A DNA stretch of 64,000 bases from Salinisphaera japonica YTM-1 (GTDB lineage: Bacteria; Pseudomonadota; Gammaproteobacteria; Nevskiales; Salinisphaeraceae): positions 19,820-83,819 of the forward strand of contig NZ_AYKG01000003.1 in assembly GCF_003788585.1 (NCBI RefSeq), read 5' to 3'. Below, piece after piece: positions 16,973-26,488 of this stretch (positions are counted from its first letter, which is position 1; every line of letters begins with the position of its first letter). A program made the translations under genes and the position numbers. Under the pieces are notes generated by a model. That model was not told the DNA's origin. It did no database searches and saw only the letters and a list, made by a program, of their open reading frames with translations.

Positions 16973-18280
16973 TTACGGAGAGCCGGTCGTTTTCTCCAGC
17001 ACGGCATAATAGAAACCGTCGAAGCCGTGATCGCCCGGGGCGATACGTCGTCCGTGTGCGGTAGCCTGCCCCCAGTCGGCGTCGATTGGCACGACCGCGG
17101 CCTCGGGCGTCTCAGCGACAAACGCATCGATCAGGCCGTCGCCCTCGGCGGCCAGAATCGAGCAGGTGGCATAGACCAGTCGCCCGCCGGGGGCCAGCGT
17201 TGACCAGAGTGCAGCCAGCAGTGCGGCCTGGCGTGCGCTGGCCGCATCGATATCGGATGCCCGGCGCAGCCACTTGATATCCGGGTGGCGTCGGATCACG
17301 CCCGTGCCACTACAGGGCGCATCCAGCAGGATCCGGTCATAAGACGCGCCATCCCACCAGGCCTGTGGCCGAGCGGCGTCTCCCACGCGGCTATCGGCAG
17401 CCAGGCCGAGACGGGCCAGCGTGTTGTCCAATGTAGACAGCCGTGTGTCATCGATATCCAGCGCGGTGAGGGCGATATCGGCGCGTTCGAGCAGGTGAGC
17501 ACTCTTGTTCCCGGGCGCGGCACAGGCATCCAGCACCCGATCACCGTCGCGCGGGGCCACGAGATCGGCGGCCAGCTGGGCAGCGCCGTCCTGAATCGAG
17601 ACACGGCCTTCGACAAATCCCGGCAGCTTGTCGGCCGCCATAGGTTCGTCCAGGCAGATGCCGTCACGACAGGCCGGCATGGTCGTGGCTTTTATGCCGG
17701 CCTCGGCATACTCGGCCAGCAGCGCCTCACGCGTGGCACGACGGGCATTGACACGCAGCTGCATGGGGGCGCGCTGGTTACCGGCGGCCAGAACGGCCGC
17801 CGCGTCCGTGGCCCAGTCAGCCCCGATATGCTCGGCCAGCCAGTCGGGATAGCTGTGAATCAGGGCGGCATCATCGGCGGCAATCGGGGCCGGGGCGCGT
17901 TGATGCCCGCGCAGCACGGCATTGACCATGCCGCGTGCCCCGCCAAGCCCCAGCGCCTTGGTCGCGGCCACCGTGGCATGTACGGCGGCATGCGCGGGCA
18001 CCCGGGTCGCCTCCAGCTGGAAGACACCGACGTGCAGGAGTGCGGCGAGCAACGGCTGGGGCGCTTTCTTCAACCGCGGCGCCAGAAGCGCGCCCAGCCG
18101 GCGATGCTCGCGCAGCGTGCCGTAGGCCAGCATACGGGCCAGGGCCAGATCGGCGCCCACGAGATCCACCGGCCAATCCGCCAACGCGGCGTCCAGGCTG
18201 CGCCCTTGATCGATAACGGCCGATACGGCCCGTGCAGCCAATACGCGCGGCCGCGCCCCTGCACTTGTTTCACGTGCCAA
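16973..18280 (-). CDS. rsmB: 16S rRNA (cytosine(967)-C(5))-methyltransferase RsmB
   Basis: Methylates C967 of 16S rRNA. The N-terminal NusB-like helical domain (about residues 1-140) is followed by the SAM-dependent Rossmann domain. Motifs: SAM-binding DACAAPGNKSAHLLE, catalytic LDAPCSGTGVIRRHPDIKW, and YATCSILAAEGD with the second Cys. Motif I reads GN where most homologues have GG. Start TTG 18280 overlaps the fmt stop by 11 bp, giving MARETSAGARPRVLAARAV. The order def-fmt-rsmB is conserved in the class. Confidence 0.95.
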   Translation of the reverse strand: MARETSAGARPRVLAARAVSAVIDQGRSLDAALADWPVDLVGADLALARMLAYGTLREHRRLGALLAPRLKKAPQPLLAALLHVGVFQLEATRVPAHAAVHATVAATKALGLGGARGMVNAVLRGHQRAPAPIAADDAALIHSYPDWLAEHIGADWATDAAAVLAAGNQRAPMQLRVNARRATREALLAEYAEAGIKATTMPACRDGICLDEPMAADKLPGFVEGRVSIQDGAAQLAADLVAPRDGDRVLDACAAPGNKSAHLLERADIALTALDIDDTRLSTLDNTLARLGLAADSRVGDAARPQAWWDGASYDRILLDAPCSGTGVIRRHPDIKWLRRASDIDAASARQAALLAALWSTLAPGGRLVYATCSILAAEGDGLIDAFVAETPEAAVVPIDADWGQATAHGRRIAPGDHGFDGFYYAVLEKTTGSP

Positions 18281-19196
18281 AACGTTGCCCTACCCAATTG
18301 CGCCCGTTGACGGCATCGCGCGCGGCCATGCGGCGCTTGCCGGGCAGCTGGAGCTCTGCCACGCGCAGGATGCCATCGCCGGTGGCGATATCGATGCCCT
18401 GACGATCGGCCGCGACGACCTCGCCCGGGACGCCGTCGCTGGGCGTCTCGAGTGCTGTGGCCTGCCAGAAACGGATGTTCTGGCCGGCCAGCGAGGCGTG
18501 CGCGACCGGCCAGGGCACGAAGGCTCGTACCAATCGAGCGATGATCGCAGCGGGCTGTTGCCAGTCGATCACGGCCTCTTGTTTATCCAGCATGCGGGCA
18601 TAGGTCGCCTGTGTGTCGTTCTGGGGCGTGGCTGGCAGCCCGCCCAGCCGGTTCAGCACATCCACGAGTGCTGCGGCGCCCTGCTCGGCCAGCGTGTCAT
18701 GCAGCGTGCCCGCGGTCGTGGCCTCGGTGATCGGCGTCTTGTGCACGGCCAGCATGTCGCCGGTGTCCAGCCCTGCGGCCATCTGCATGATGGTGACACC
18801 GGTTTCACGGTCACCGGCCTCGATCGCCCGGGCGATGGGCGCGGCCCCGCGCCAGCGCGGCAGAATCGAGGCATGCACGTTCAGACAGCCGTGTGTCGGC
18901 AAGGCGAGAACCGATTTCGGCAGGATCAGCCCGTAAGCCACCACCACGAGCACGTCGGGCGCCCAGGCAGCCAGTGCCGCGCGTGCCTCGGCGTTTTTCT
19001 TGAACGTCTCGGGCTGCTCGACGGCCACGCCGTGCTCCAGCGCCCGGCGTTTGACCGGTGAGTAGGTCACCCGGCGCCCGCGCCCGGCGCCGCGATCGGG
19101 CTGGGTGAGCACGCCAACCAGGTCATGCTCGCTGGCGGCGATGGCATCGAGCGTGGGCACGGCGAAATCCGGCGTACCGGCGAACACGATACGCAT
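18270..19196 (-). CDS. fmt: Methionyl-tRNA formyltransferase
   Basis: Formylates initiator Met-tRNA. MRIVFAGTPDFAVPTLDAI is the canonical N-terminus, so ATG 19196 is chosen over the longer open frame. The catalytic Asn-His-Asp set is present (NVHASILPRWRGAAPI; GVTIMQMAAGLDTGDM), as is the C-terminal tRNA-binding beta-barrel ending GKRRMAARDAVNGRN. The ATG shares one base with the def stop, showing translational coupling. Confidence 0.97.
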   Translation of the reverse strand: MRIVFAGTPDFAVPTLDAIAASEHDLVGVLTQPDRGAGRGRRVTYSPVKRRALEHGVAVEQPETFKKNAEARAALAAWAPDVLVVVAYGLILPKSVLALPTHGCLNVHASILPRWRGAAPIARAIEAGDRETGVTIMQMAAGLDTGDMLAVHKTPITEATTAGTLHDTLAEQGAAALVDVLNRLGGLPATPQNDTQATYARMLDKQEAVIDWQQPAAIIARLVRAFVPWPVAHASLAGQNIRFWQATALETPSDGVPGEVVAADRQGIDIATGDGILRVAELQLPGKRRMAARDAVNGRNWVGQRFGT

Positions 19197-19699
19197 CACG
19201 TAGCGCGCTTGGCGGTCTTGGCCATCTTGCGCCGGATACGCTCGCGCTTGAGCCGGGAGAGCTTGTCGATATACAGGCCGCCGTCGAGATGGGCCAATTC
19301 GTGCTGCACGCACTGGGCCAGCAGGCCCTCGGCGGTCATCTCATAAGCCGTGCCGTCGCGATCCTGCGCGGCAAAGCCCAGACGCGTGGCCCGCGTGACG
19401 CGATCATAATGATCGGGCACGGACAGACAGCCTTCATCGACGGTTTGTTCATCCTCGGTCCAGAGGATGCGCGGGTTGCACATCACGATGCGCTCGTTCT
19501 TGTCCTCCGAGCAGTCCATGACGGCAACCCGACGCATGTCGCCGACCTGGGTCGCGGCCAGGCCCACGCCCGGGGCGTCGTACATGGTCTCGAACATGTC
19601 GTCGACAAAGCGCGATAGCGCGTCGTCGAAGACCGTGATTTCTTCGGTGGTCTCCCGCAGTCGCGGATCGGGGAAATGCAAAATCTCGAGAATCGCCAT
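19196..19699 (-). CDS. def: Peptide deformylase
   Basis: Removes the N-formyl group from nascent proteins. All three motifs are intact: GVGLAATQVG, EGCLSVPDHY (metal Cys), and QHELAHLDGGLY, where the HELAHLD reading replaces the classic HExDH as His-Glu-x-x-His. ATG 19699 (MAILEILHFPDPRLR) is the family start. 167 residues. First gene of def-fmt-rsmB, divergent from the LysM gene. Confidence 0.96.
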   Translation of the reverse strand: MAILEILHFPDPRLRETTEEITVFDDALSRFVDDMFETMYDAPGVGLAATQVGDMRRVAVMDCSEDKNERIVMCNPRILWTEDEQTVDEGCLSVPDHYDRVTRATRLGFAAQDRDGTAYEMTAEGLLAQCVQHELAHLDGGLYIDKLSRLKRERIRRKMAKTAKRAT

Positions 19700-19778
19700 A
19701 CGCTGTCGGCTGTTGCATGGGGGTTGAAAAGGCGGGGCCATTCAAACGGCCCATCGTCAGCGCGGGGAGTATAACGGT

Positions 19779-21017
19779 TTGATCGATACGACAAGACGCG
19801 AGCCACGCGCCGTGTGGCTCGCCCTGGCGCTGGCCGCCGGCCTGGCGAGCGGCTGTGCCCATGATCGCGGCGCGCCGCCGAACACGGCGGCCACGATGAC
19901 AACGCCAAGTCTGACCGACGACCCGGGCTATACGCCGGCGAAAACGACCGAACCGCGCACGACCAAAGATCTGGCCGGCGCCATGCGCGAGGACGCGCCG
20001 CAGCGTTATGTCGTTGCCCCCGGCGATACGCTCTGGTCCACTGCGGCCCGTTATCTGCGCGCGCCCTGGTACTGGCGCCAGCTCTGGCAGGCCAATCCCG
20101 ACATCGACGACCCCAACCGGATCTATCCCGGCGATGTGCTGGTGCTCACCCGCGGCATGGACGGCACGCCGCGGCTGTCGCGCCAGGACCGTACCCAGGC
20201 CCGTACCCAGGGCCGTACCGTGCATCTGTCGCCCCAGGTGCGCGTGGCGTCACTTGAAACCGCGATTCCGACGATCCCGGCCGCATCACTGCGGGCCTTT
20301 CTACAAGGCCCGCGCCGTGTGGAGGCCGCGCGCCTGGCCGCGGCCCCGTATGTCGTGGCCGTAGGCGACGGCCAACTCGTGGCCGGTAACGATGCCCTGC
20401 TGTATATCCGGGGCCTGGCCGACGATGCGGCCGCCCGTTATGCGCTAGTCCGCCCGGTCCGTGCCTATTCCGAGACCTCAGATATTAGCGACCTGGGCGC
20501 ACGCGCCGTGCCGGTCGGCGACGCCGAGATCCTGGCGAGCCGTGAACCGTCTTCGAACACGCCCCGCGATGCTCGCGAGCCGGCCTCGTCGATCGCCACC
20601 GCGCGTTTTGTCAGGGCCCTGCGCGAAGCACGCCCCGGCGACCGGTTATTGCCGATCAGTGACAGCACGCTGGCCCAGGATTTCCAGCCCCGCACGCCGA
20701 CAACGCCCGTGCAGCGGCGTATCGTTTCGGTTTATGGCGGCATCAGCCAGATCGGGCGCTATGACGTGGTCGCGCTGGCCGCGACGCCCGACACGCCGGC
20801 CACGGCACTGGCCCGCGGCGATGTGCTGGAGATCTACCAGGCCGGCGACACGGTCATCGATCCGGTCACCGACGACCGGGTCCGCCTGCCCGAGCGGCGC
20901 GCCGGGCGATTGATGGTCTTCGACGCGGGCCCCCGCGTGAGCTATGCGTTGATCGTGCAGGCCGAGCGGGCCATCCATATCGGCGATATCGCCCGCAGCC
21001 CGGCGGCCGGCGCATGA
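19779..21017 (+). CDS. LysM-domain lipoprotein
   Basis: A 412-residue secreted lipoprotein: signal peptide with lipobox LASGC (Cys at about residue 26), a disordered Thr/Ala/Pro segment, then one LysM domain at about residues 77-125 (YVVAPGDTLWSTAARYL to RIYPGDVLVL). LysM binds peptidoglycan. The rest is a beta-rich region of unknown function shared by homologues encoded at the same place between def and dprA in many gammaproteobacteria. Starts with TTG. Its stop overlaps dprA by 4 bp. Confidence 0.88.
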   Translation: MIDTTRREPRAVWLALALAAGLASGCAHDRGAPPNTAATMTTPSLTDDPGYTPAKTTEPRTTKDLAGAMREDAPQRYVVAPGDTLWSTAARYLRAPWYWRQLWQANPDIDDPNRIYPGDVLVLTRGMDGTPRLSRQDRTQARTQGRTVHLSPQVRVASLETAIPTIPAASLRAFLQGPRRVEAARLAAAPYVVAVGDGQLVAGNDALLYIRGLADDAAARYALVRPVRAYSETSDISDLGARAVPVGDAEILASREPSSNTPRDAREPASSIATARFVRALREARPGDRLLPISDSTLAQDFQPRTPTTPVQRRIVSVYGGISQIGRYDVVALAATPDTPATALARGDVLEIYQAGDTVIDPVTDDRVRLPERRAGRLMVFDAGPRVSYALIVQAERAIHIGDIARSPAAGA

Positions 21018-22129
21018 GCACGCGCGATGCCTGGCTGCGCCTGGCCAACACGCCCGGCATCGGCGCGGTGACCGTCGAGCGACTGCTGGCACGCTACGGC
21101 GATGCCCCGACCGCCCTGGCCGCCTCCGAACAGGCGCTCAAAGAGGCCGGGGTGAGCGCGCCGGCACGCGCCGCACTGGCCGAGCCGAACCCGGCCTATC
21201 TACAGGGCATCACCGACTGGCTGGCCGCGGATCGCATGCATCACTTCATACCCATGGATGATCCGCGGTTTCCGGCCAGCCTGGCCGGGCTGGAGCCGAT
21301 CCCGCCCTGGCTCTATGGCCTGGGCGATACCGATCTGCTGGATTACCCGGCGATCGCTATCGTGGGCAGTCGCAACCCCAGCCACGCCGGGCGCGCCGCG
21401 GCCCAAGAGTTCGGCCAGGCGCTGGCCGCGGCCGGCTTCGTGGTGGTATCGGGCCTGGCCAGCGGTATCGACGCCGCCGCCCACGAGGGCGCGCTGGCCG
21501 CCAACGGGATGACGATCGCGGTGACCGGCACCGGCCTGGATCGGGTCTATCCGGCGGCCAATCGAGCGCTGGCCCGTCGTATCGCCGACTCGGGCCTGCT
21601 GGTGTCCGAGTTTCCGCTGGGCACGCAGCCGGCCCGCGGCAATTTCCCCCGGCGCAATCGCATCATCGCCGGCCTGTCCACGGCCACCCTGGTGGTTGAG
21701 GCCGCCCGGGCCTCGGGCTCGTTGATCACGGCGCGCCTGGCCAGCGCGGCCGGGCGTGAGGTATTCGCCATGCCGGGCTCGATCCATAATCCGCTGGCCC
21801 GCGGCTGTCATCAGCTGATCCGCGACGGCGCCAAACTGGTCGAAACCACCGAGCACATCATCGAAGAGATCGCGGCCGTGCTGCCCGGTTATCGGGCTGC
21901 TCCCCGGGCCGAGACTCGCGAAACACAGGCCAGCGGTATGCCCGACAAAACCGCCGAGGCGGCCGAGGATCCGTTGCTTGCGGCCGTGGGCCATGATCCG
22001 GTCCGCATGGACACGCTGATCGCCCGCACCGGCTGGCGCGCCGATGAAGTCTCGTCCCGTCTCTTGATCTTGGAGCTGGAAGGCCGCATCAAGGCATTGC
22101 CCGGCGGGCTTTATATCCGCAGCGGCTGA
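21014..22129 (+). CDS. dprA: DNA-processing protein DprA (Smf)
   Basis: Binds incoming single-stranded DNA and loads RecA in natural transformation. The N-terminal helix-hairpin-helix region (LANTPGIGAVTVERLL) precedes a Rossmann-like domain with IVGSRNPSHAG, VVSGLASGIDAAAHEGAL and FPRRNRIIAGLS, then a C-terminal winged helix (about residues 310-371). Full length at 371 residues. Its presence suggests but does not prove competence. Confidence 0.96.
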   Translation: MSTRDAWLRLANTPGIGAVTVERLLARYGDAPTALAASEQALKEAGVSAPARAALAEPNPAYLQGITDWLAADRMHHFIPMDDPRFPASLAGLEPIPPWLYGLGDTDLLDYPAIAIVGSRNPSHAGRAAAQEFGQALAAAGFVVVSGLASGIDAAAHEGALAANGMTIAVTGTGLDRVYPAANRALARRIADSGLLVSEFPLGTQPARGNFPRRNRIIAGLSTATLVVEAARASGSLITARLASAAGREVFAMPGSIHNPLARGCHQLIRDGAKLVETTEHIIEEIAAVLPGYRAAPRAETRETQASGMPDKTAEAAEDPLLAAVGHDPVRMDTLIARTGWRADEVSSRLLILELEGRIKALPGGLYIRSG

Positions 22130-22165
22130 GCCGTTCGATTGGCGGCACCGTGCTAAGGTCTTTAT

Positions 22166-22639
22166 ATGAACGAAAACGTGCTGGACGTCCTGTTGTATCT
22201 GTTCGAGAACTTTTCGCTGCCCGATATCGGCACCAGCGGCGAGATTCGCGATGATCTTGGCGAAGCCGGATTCTTCCCCGATGAAATCGATGATGCCTTC
22301 GACTGGCTGAGTGCCACGCGCGGCGACGGCCGGGCACGATTCGCCGCCCCCACCTCGGATGCCGTGCGGGTCTATGCCGGGGCCGAGCTGCTGGTGCTGG
22401 ATGCCGAATGCCGCGGCTTCATCGCCTATCTCGAGCATATCGAGGTGTTGAACGCCGAACACCGCGAACTGGTGATTGATCGTCTGATGGCGCTGGCCGA
22501 TGACGAAGCCGCCACCGCCGAACTCGAACAGGTGAAATGGGTCGTGATGATGGTGCTTTCACAAGCGCCCGATCAGGACCTGGCCTATGCCCGCATGGAA
22601 GCACTCATGCACGCCGAGGCGCCGGGTGCGGCGCATTGA
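22166..22639 (+). CDS. smg: Smg protein (DUF494)
   Basis: A 157-residue DUF494 protein, located between dprA and topA as in most gammaproteobacteria. The N-terminus MNENVLDVLLYLFENF is diagnostic. Acidic cytoplasmic protein; its biochemical role is unknown. The 183 bp between it and topA hold a short GC hairpin and an inverted repeat but no gene. Confidence 0.93.
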   Translation: MNENVLDVLLYLFENFSLPDIGTSGEIRDDLGEAGFFPDEIDDAFDWLSATRGDGRARFAAPTSDAVRVYAGAELLVLDAECRGFIAYLEHIEVLNAEHRELVIDRLMALADDEAATAELEQVKWVVMMVLSQAPDQDLAYARMEALMHAEAPGAAH

Positions 22640-22822
22640 CGCAGCCCCACCGAGCGGTGACGCCCGCCGGGCGTTGAAAGCGCCCACGCGGCTTGAAAAA
22701 CACCGCCACGACCTGCAAACCCTTGCCTCGACGTCGATCACACGCTCGTAGCGCAGGCTTCAAAAGCCTGTGCTAGGGTTCGCGGCGTTCTCCGTGTCAC
22801 CTATACGACCAACGATCCGCTC

Positions 22823-25408
22823 ATGAGCCGAAACCTCGTCATCGTGGAGTCCCCGGCCAAGGCCCGGACCATCGAGAAATATCTCGGCAAGGACTATCAG
22901 GTCCTGGCCTCGTACGGCCACGTGCGCGATCTGATCCCCAAGGAAGGCGCGGTCGACACGGCCAATAACTTCGCCATGCGCTACGACGTGATCGATCGCA
23001 ACGCGAAACACGTCGAAAAGATCGCGAAGTCGCTGAAGAAAGCAGACACCCTGCTGCTGGCCACTGACCCGGACCGCGAAGGCGAGGCCATCGCCTGGCA
23101 TCTACTGGAGTTGTTGAAGGATCGTGGGCTGATCGAGAACAAGCACGTCGCCCGCGTGGTCTTTCACGAGATCACCAAGCGCGCGGTAGCCCATGCCGTG
23201 GATAACCCGCGCACGATCTCCAACGATCTGGTCAACGCCCAGCAGGCCCGGCGCGCGCTGGATTATCTGGTGGGCTTCAATCTGTCGCCGCTGCTGTGGC
23301 GCAAGGTTCAGCGCGGCCTGTCAGCGGGGCGTGTCCAGAGCCCGGCGCTGCGCCTGATCTGTGAGCGCGACGCCGAGATTGAGGCCTTCGAGCCCGAGGA
23401 ATACTGGCGAGTCGAGGCGAAAGCCGAAGCCGAGGCGACACCCTTCTCGGCACGGCTGTCGCAATTGAATGGCGACAAGGTCAGCCAGTTCACGGTCAAT
23501 AACCAGGGCAGCGCCCGCGAGGTGCTGGATACCCTGGCTGGCGCGGTCGGCGGTACGGTCGAGACTTATGAAGTCGATCCCGAGGCCGATTCGAAATCAT
23601 CGGGCATGCGGGCCACCGGCGGCACGCTGCGCGTGGCCACGGTCGAGAAGAAACAGCGCAAGCGCAATCCGGCACCGCCGTTCACGACCTCCACGCTGCA
23701 GCAGGAAGCCGCCCGCAAGCTGGGTTTCAACGCCCGGCGCACCATGCGTACGGCCCAGGGCCTGTATGAAGGCGTCAAACTCGGCGACGGCGATGAAACC
23801 GGCCTGATCACCTACATGCGAACCGACTCGGTCAGCCTGTCGCAGGATGCACTGGCCGAGGTGCGCCAGACCATTGGCGATCGCTACGGCAAGAAGAACC
23901 TGCCGGACGCCCCGCGCAGCTTCAAGACCAAATCCAAGAACGCCCAGGAGGCCCACGAGGCCATCCGGCCAACGGCCAGCGCGCGGATTCCCGACGAGAT
24001 CAAGCGCTATCTCACCTCGGACCAGTTCCGGCTCTATGAGCTGATCTGGCAGCGCACCGTGGCCTGTCAAATGGTGCATGCCCTGTTCGATACCGTCTCG
24101 GCCGATCTGGCCGCCGACCAATCCGGCCAGCATCTGTTCCGCGCCAGCGGGCGCACGCTGCGCGAGGCCGGCTTTCTGTCGGTCTACAAGGAAGGTCGCG
24201 ACGATGACAAGGGCGACGACGACGCCGACAAGCGTCTGCCGCCGCTCGAAGAAGGCCAGATTCTGGATCTGAACGAAATCGTGCCCACCCAGCACTTCAC
24301 CGAGCCGCCGCCGCGTTTCACCGAAGCCGCGCTGGTCAAGACGCTGGAGGAATATGATATCGGCCGGCCGTCGACCTATGCCTCGATCATCTCCACGCTG
24401 CAGGATCGTGAATACGTCGAGATGGACGGCAAGGCCTTCATGCCGACGCCGTTGGGCAAGATCGTCAACAAGTTCCTGACCGATCACTTCACCCGCTATG
24501 TGGACTACGAGTTCACCGCCAAGCTCGAAGATCGGCTGGATGCCGTGTCTCGCGGTGAAGAGGAATGGCAACCGCTGCTGGCCGAGTTCTGGGAGCGGTT
24601 TTCAGACCAGATCGAGGCCAAGCAGGATCTCTCGCGCGAAGAGGTCGCCCAGGCCCGTGAGCTGGGCACGGACCCCGAAACCGGCAAGCCGGTGATCGTA
24701 CGAATCGGCCGCTACGGGCCGTTCGTGCAGCTGGGCTCGAAGGACGACGAAGAAAAGCCGAAGTTCGCCGGCCTGCGCAAGGGCCAGGACATGGACAAGA
24801 TCACGCTCGACGAAGCGCTGTATCTGTTCAACTTGCCGCGTGATCTGGGCACGACGCCCGAGGGCGAGGAAATCCAGGTCAATATCGGGCGCTTCGGCCC
24901 GTATGTGCGTTTTGCCAAGACCTTTGCCTCACTCAAGGAGGATGACCCCTACACCATCTCGCGCGAGCGGGCGCTGGAGGTCATCGCTGAAAAGAAAGAG
25001 GCCGATGCCAAGAAACTCATCGCTCATTTCGAAGAAGCCGGCATCAAGGTCCAGCACGGCCCATACGGGCCCTACATCACCGATGGCAAGAAAAACGCCC
25101 GCGCGCCCAAGGACCAGGAGCCAACCGAGCTGACACTGGAACAGTGCCAGGAGATTCTGGCCAAGGCGCCAGAGAAGAAGAAACGCGGCAAGAAGAACAC
25201 CAAGACCTCGGGCACCAAGGCCGCGACCTCGAAAAAGACCGCTGCCAAGAAAACCGCGACGAGCAAGAAAAGCACGTCCAAATCGGCGACGACGAAGAAA
25301 GCCGCCACCAAGAGCGCGGCCTCGAAGTCCACGACGAAAAAGACCGCCACCAGCAAGAAGACGTCGGCTGCCAAGACCAAGGCCGGCAAGACGTCGTCTT
25401 CGAGCTAG
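22823..25408 (+). CDS. topA: DNA topoisomerase I with histone-H1-like tail
   Basis: Relaxes negative supercoils. TOPRIM motif VIVESPAKARTIEKYLG at the N-terminus with DPDREGEAIAWHL metal site; the catalytic Tyr is in GLITYMRTDS (about residue 332). After the core, the C-terminus carries GRYGPFVQLG-type repeats (three copies: IGRYGPFVQ, IGRFGPYVR, HGPYGPYIT) rather than Cys4 zinc fingers, and ends in about 70 residues of Lys/Ala/Thr/Ser repeats (KKTAAKKTATSKKSTSKSA). That tail resembles histone H1 and should add non-specific DNA binding. 861 residues. Confidence 0.97.
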   Translation: MSRNLVIVESPAKARTIEKYLGKDYQVLASYGHVRDLIPKEGAVDTANNFAMRYDVIDRNAKHVEKIAKSLKKADTLLLATDPDREGEAIAWHLLELLKDRGLIENKHVARVVFHEITKRAVAHAVDNPRTISNDLVNAQQARRALDYLVGFNLSPLLWRKVQRGLSAGRVQSPALRLICERDAEIEAFEPEEYWRVEAKAEAEATPFSARLSQLNGDKVSQFTVNNQGSAREVLDTLAGAVGGTVETYEVDPEADSKSSGMRATGGTLRVATVEKKQRKRNPAPPFTTSTLQQEAARKLGFNARRTMRTAQGLYEGVKLGDGDETGLITYMRTDSVSLSQDALAEVRQTIGDRYGKKNLPDAPRSFKTKSKNAQEAHEAIRPTASARIPDEIKRYLTSDQFRLYELIWQRTVACQMVHALFDTVSADLAADQSGQHLFRASGRTLREAGFLSVYKEGRDDDKGDDDADKRLPPLEEGQILDLNEIVPTQHFTEPPPRFTEAALVKTLEEYDIGRPSTYASIISTLQDREYVEMDGKAFMPTPLGKIVNKFLTDHFTRYVDYEFTAKLEDRLDAVSRGEEEWQPLLAEFWERFSDQIEAKQDLSREEVAQARELGTDPETGKPVIVRIGRYGPFVQLGSKDDEEKPKFAGLRKGQDMDKITLDEALYLFNLPRDLGTTPEGEEIQVNIGRFGPYVRFAKTFASLKEDDPYTISRERALEVIAEKKEADAKKLIAHFEEAGIKVQHGPYGPYITDGKKNARAPKDQEPTELTLEQCQEILAKAPEKKKRGKKNTKTSGTKAATSKKTAAKKTATSKKSTSKSATTKKAATKSAASKSTTKKTATSKKTSAAKTKAGKTSSSS

Positions 25409-25436
25409 CTTGGTTCGGGGCGCCTCTTTTGAAATC

Positions 25437-25900
25437 GTCCGCTAATAGACGCCAATACGCGCGAATAAAAACGAACAAGACAAGACAATCCGCAGATTCA
25501 CGCAGATTACGCAGATGTGGGCTTGGCGACGCGCCGCTGCGTGCCGGCTGAAAACGCTTGCCGGGTTGAACAGGCTCTGGCGACCGATAATCAAAGACGC
25601 CTTTCATCGGCGTTCATCTGCGGATAACCGCCTGTATTCATTCGCGTTCATTCGCGGATAACCATGGCTTTTCAGGGCGAACAGCAAACGAACGGGCATG
25701 AATAAAAAGACGATGGCCGAAAGCGAGCGTTTTCGCCTGTCCCGGTACGTGCGGACTTCAAAAGATGCCCAGAGAAACGCTTTTCAGCGCTTTTTCATAT
25801 CATCGTCTTTTAATCTGCTCCAATCGGCGTCTATCGGCGGATTGGCTTGCCTGTATTCATTTGCGCGCATTCGCGTTCATTTGCGGATAAAAACAACGCT
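25437..25900. repeat. Intergenic gap with dispersed CGCAGATT and ATTCGCGTTCATTCGCGG repeats
   Basis: Between topA and tsaC there is no credible gene in about 500 bp. The stretch carries CCGCAGATTCACGCAGATTA with ACGCAGATG (25490-25517) on the plus strand, and the opposite orientation TCGGCGTTCATCTGCGGATA (25608-25627), GTATTCATTCGCGTTCATTC (25633-25652) and GCATTCGCGTTCATTTGCGG (25867-25886). Words recur every 10-11 bp. The tsaC Shine-Dalgarno GAGGTGAA lies immediately after. Confidence 0.7.
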
Positions 25901-25915
25901 GGCACGAGGTGAACG

Positions 25916-26488
25916 ATGAACGAGCAGGTCGGCGCACGGTTTCGTGTGCGTCATGCCGCGCGCTTGCTGGCCGACGGCGGCGTGATCGCGCATCCGGCTG
26001 ACGGGGTCTGGGGACTGGCCGCTAATGCGGCCGACCCGGTCGCGGTGGGCCGTATTCTGGCCATGAAGCAACGCGACGTCTCCCGCGGGCTGATCGTGAT
26101 CGCCGATGATCCGGCGCATCTGGCGCGGCTGGTAACCGCAGACGCCGACCAGGCATGGCAGCGGGCGATCGCCGCTTGGCCGGGCGCCGAAACGTGGCTG
26201 TTGCCGGCGGCTGCCGATGCGCCGGTCTGGCTGACCGGCGGCCGTGCCACCATCGCGCTTCGCGAGCCGGCGCATGCCTTGACCCGTGCCTTGTGCCACG
26301 CGTTTGGCGGCGCGCTGGTCTCTACCAGTGCCAACGTCACGGGCCGCCCGCCGGTACGCTCGACCTGGAGTGCGCGTGCACGTTTTGGCGCGGCCATCGA
26401 CGGCGTGGTCGCCGGCGTGCCGGATACGCCGGGCATCCCGAGCACGATTCGAAACGCCGACACCGGGGAGATCATTCGTGGCGGTTGA
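25916..26488 (+). CDS. tsaC: Threonylcarbamoyl-AMP synthase TsaC (YrdC family)
   Basis: First step of the universal t6A37 tRNA modification: makes threonylcarbamoyl-AMP from Thr, bicarbonate and ATP. The YrdC-fold signature is visible as [16 protein letters not shown] near residue 28, [15 protein letters not shown] and [14 protein letters not shown]. 190 residues, the short form without a Sua5 domain. The partner TsaD is encoded at 33407-34471. Its 3' end overlaps hemF by 11 bp. Confidence 0.94.
   Translation: MNEQVGARFRVRHAARLLADGGVIAHPADGVWGLAANAADPVAVGRILAMKQRDVSRGLIVIADDPAHLARLVTADADQAWQRAIAAWPGAETWLLPAAADAPVWLTGGRATIALREPAHALTRALCHAFGGALVSTSANVTGRPPVRSTWSARARFGAAIDGVVAGVPDTPGIPSTIRNADTGEIIRGG

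Noticed and set aside
22754..22770. Inverted repeat CAGGCTT-CAA-AAGCCTG before topA
   Set aside because: Seven-bp stem without T run or matching partner elsewhere; could be chance in GC-rich DNA.
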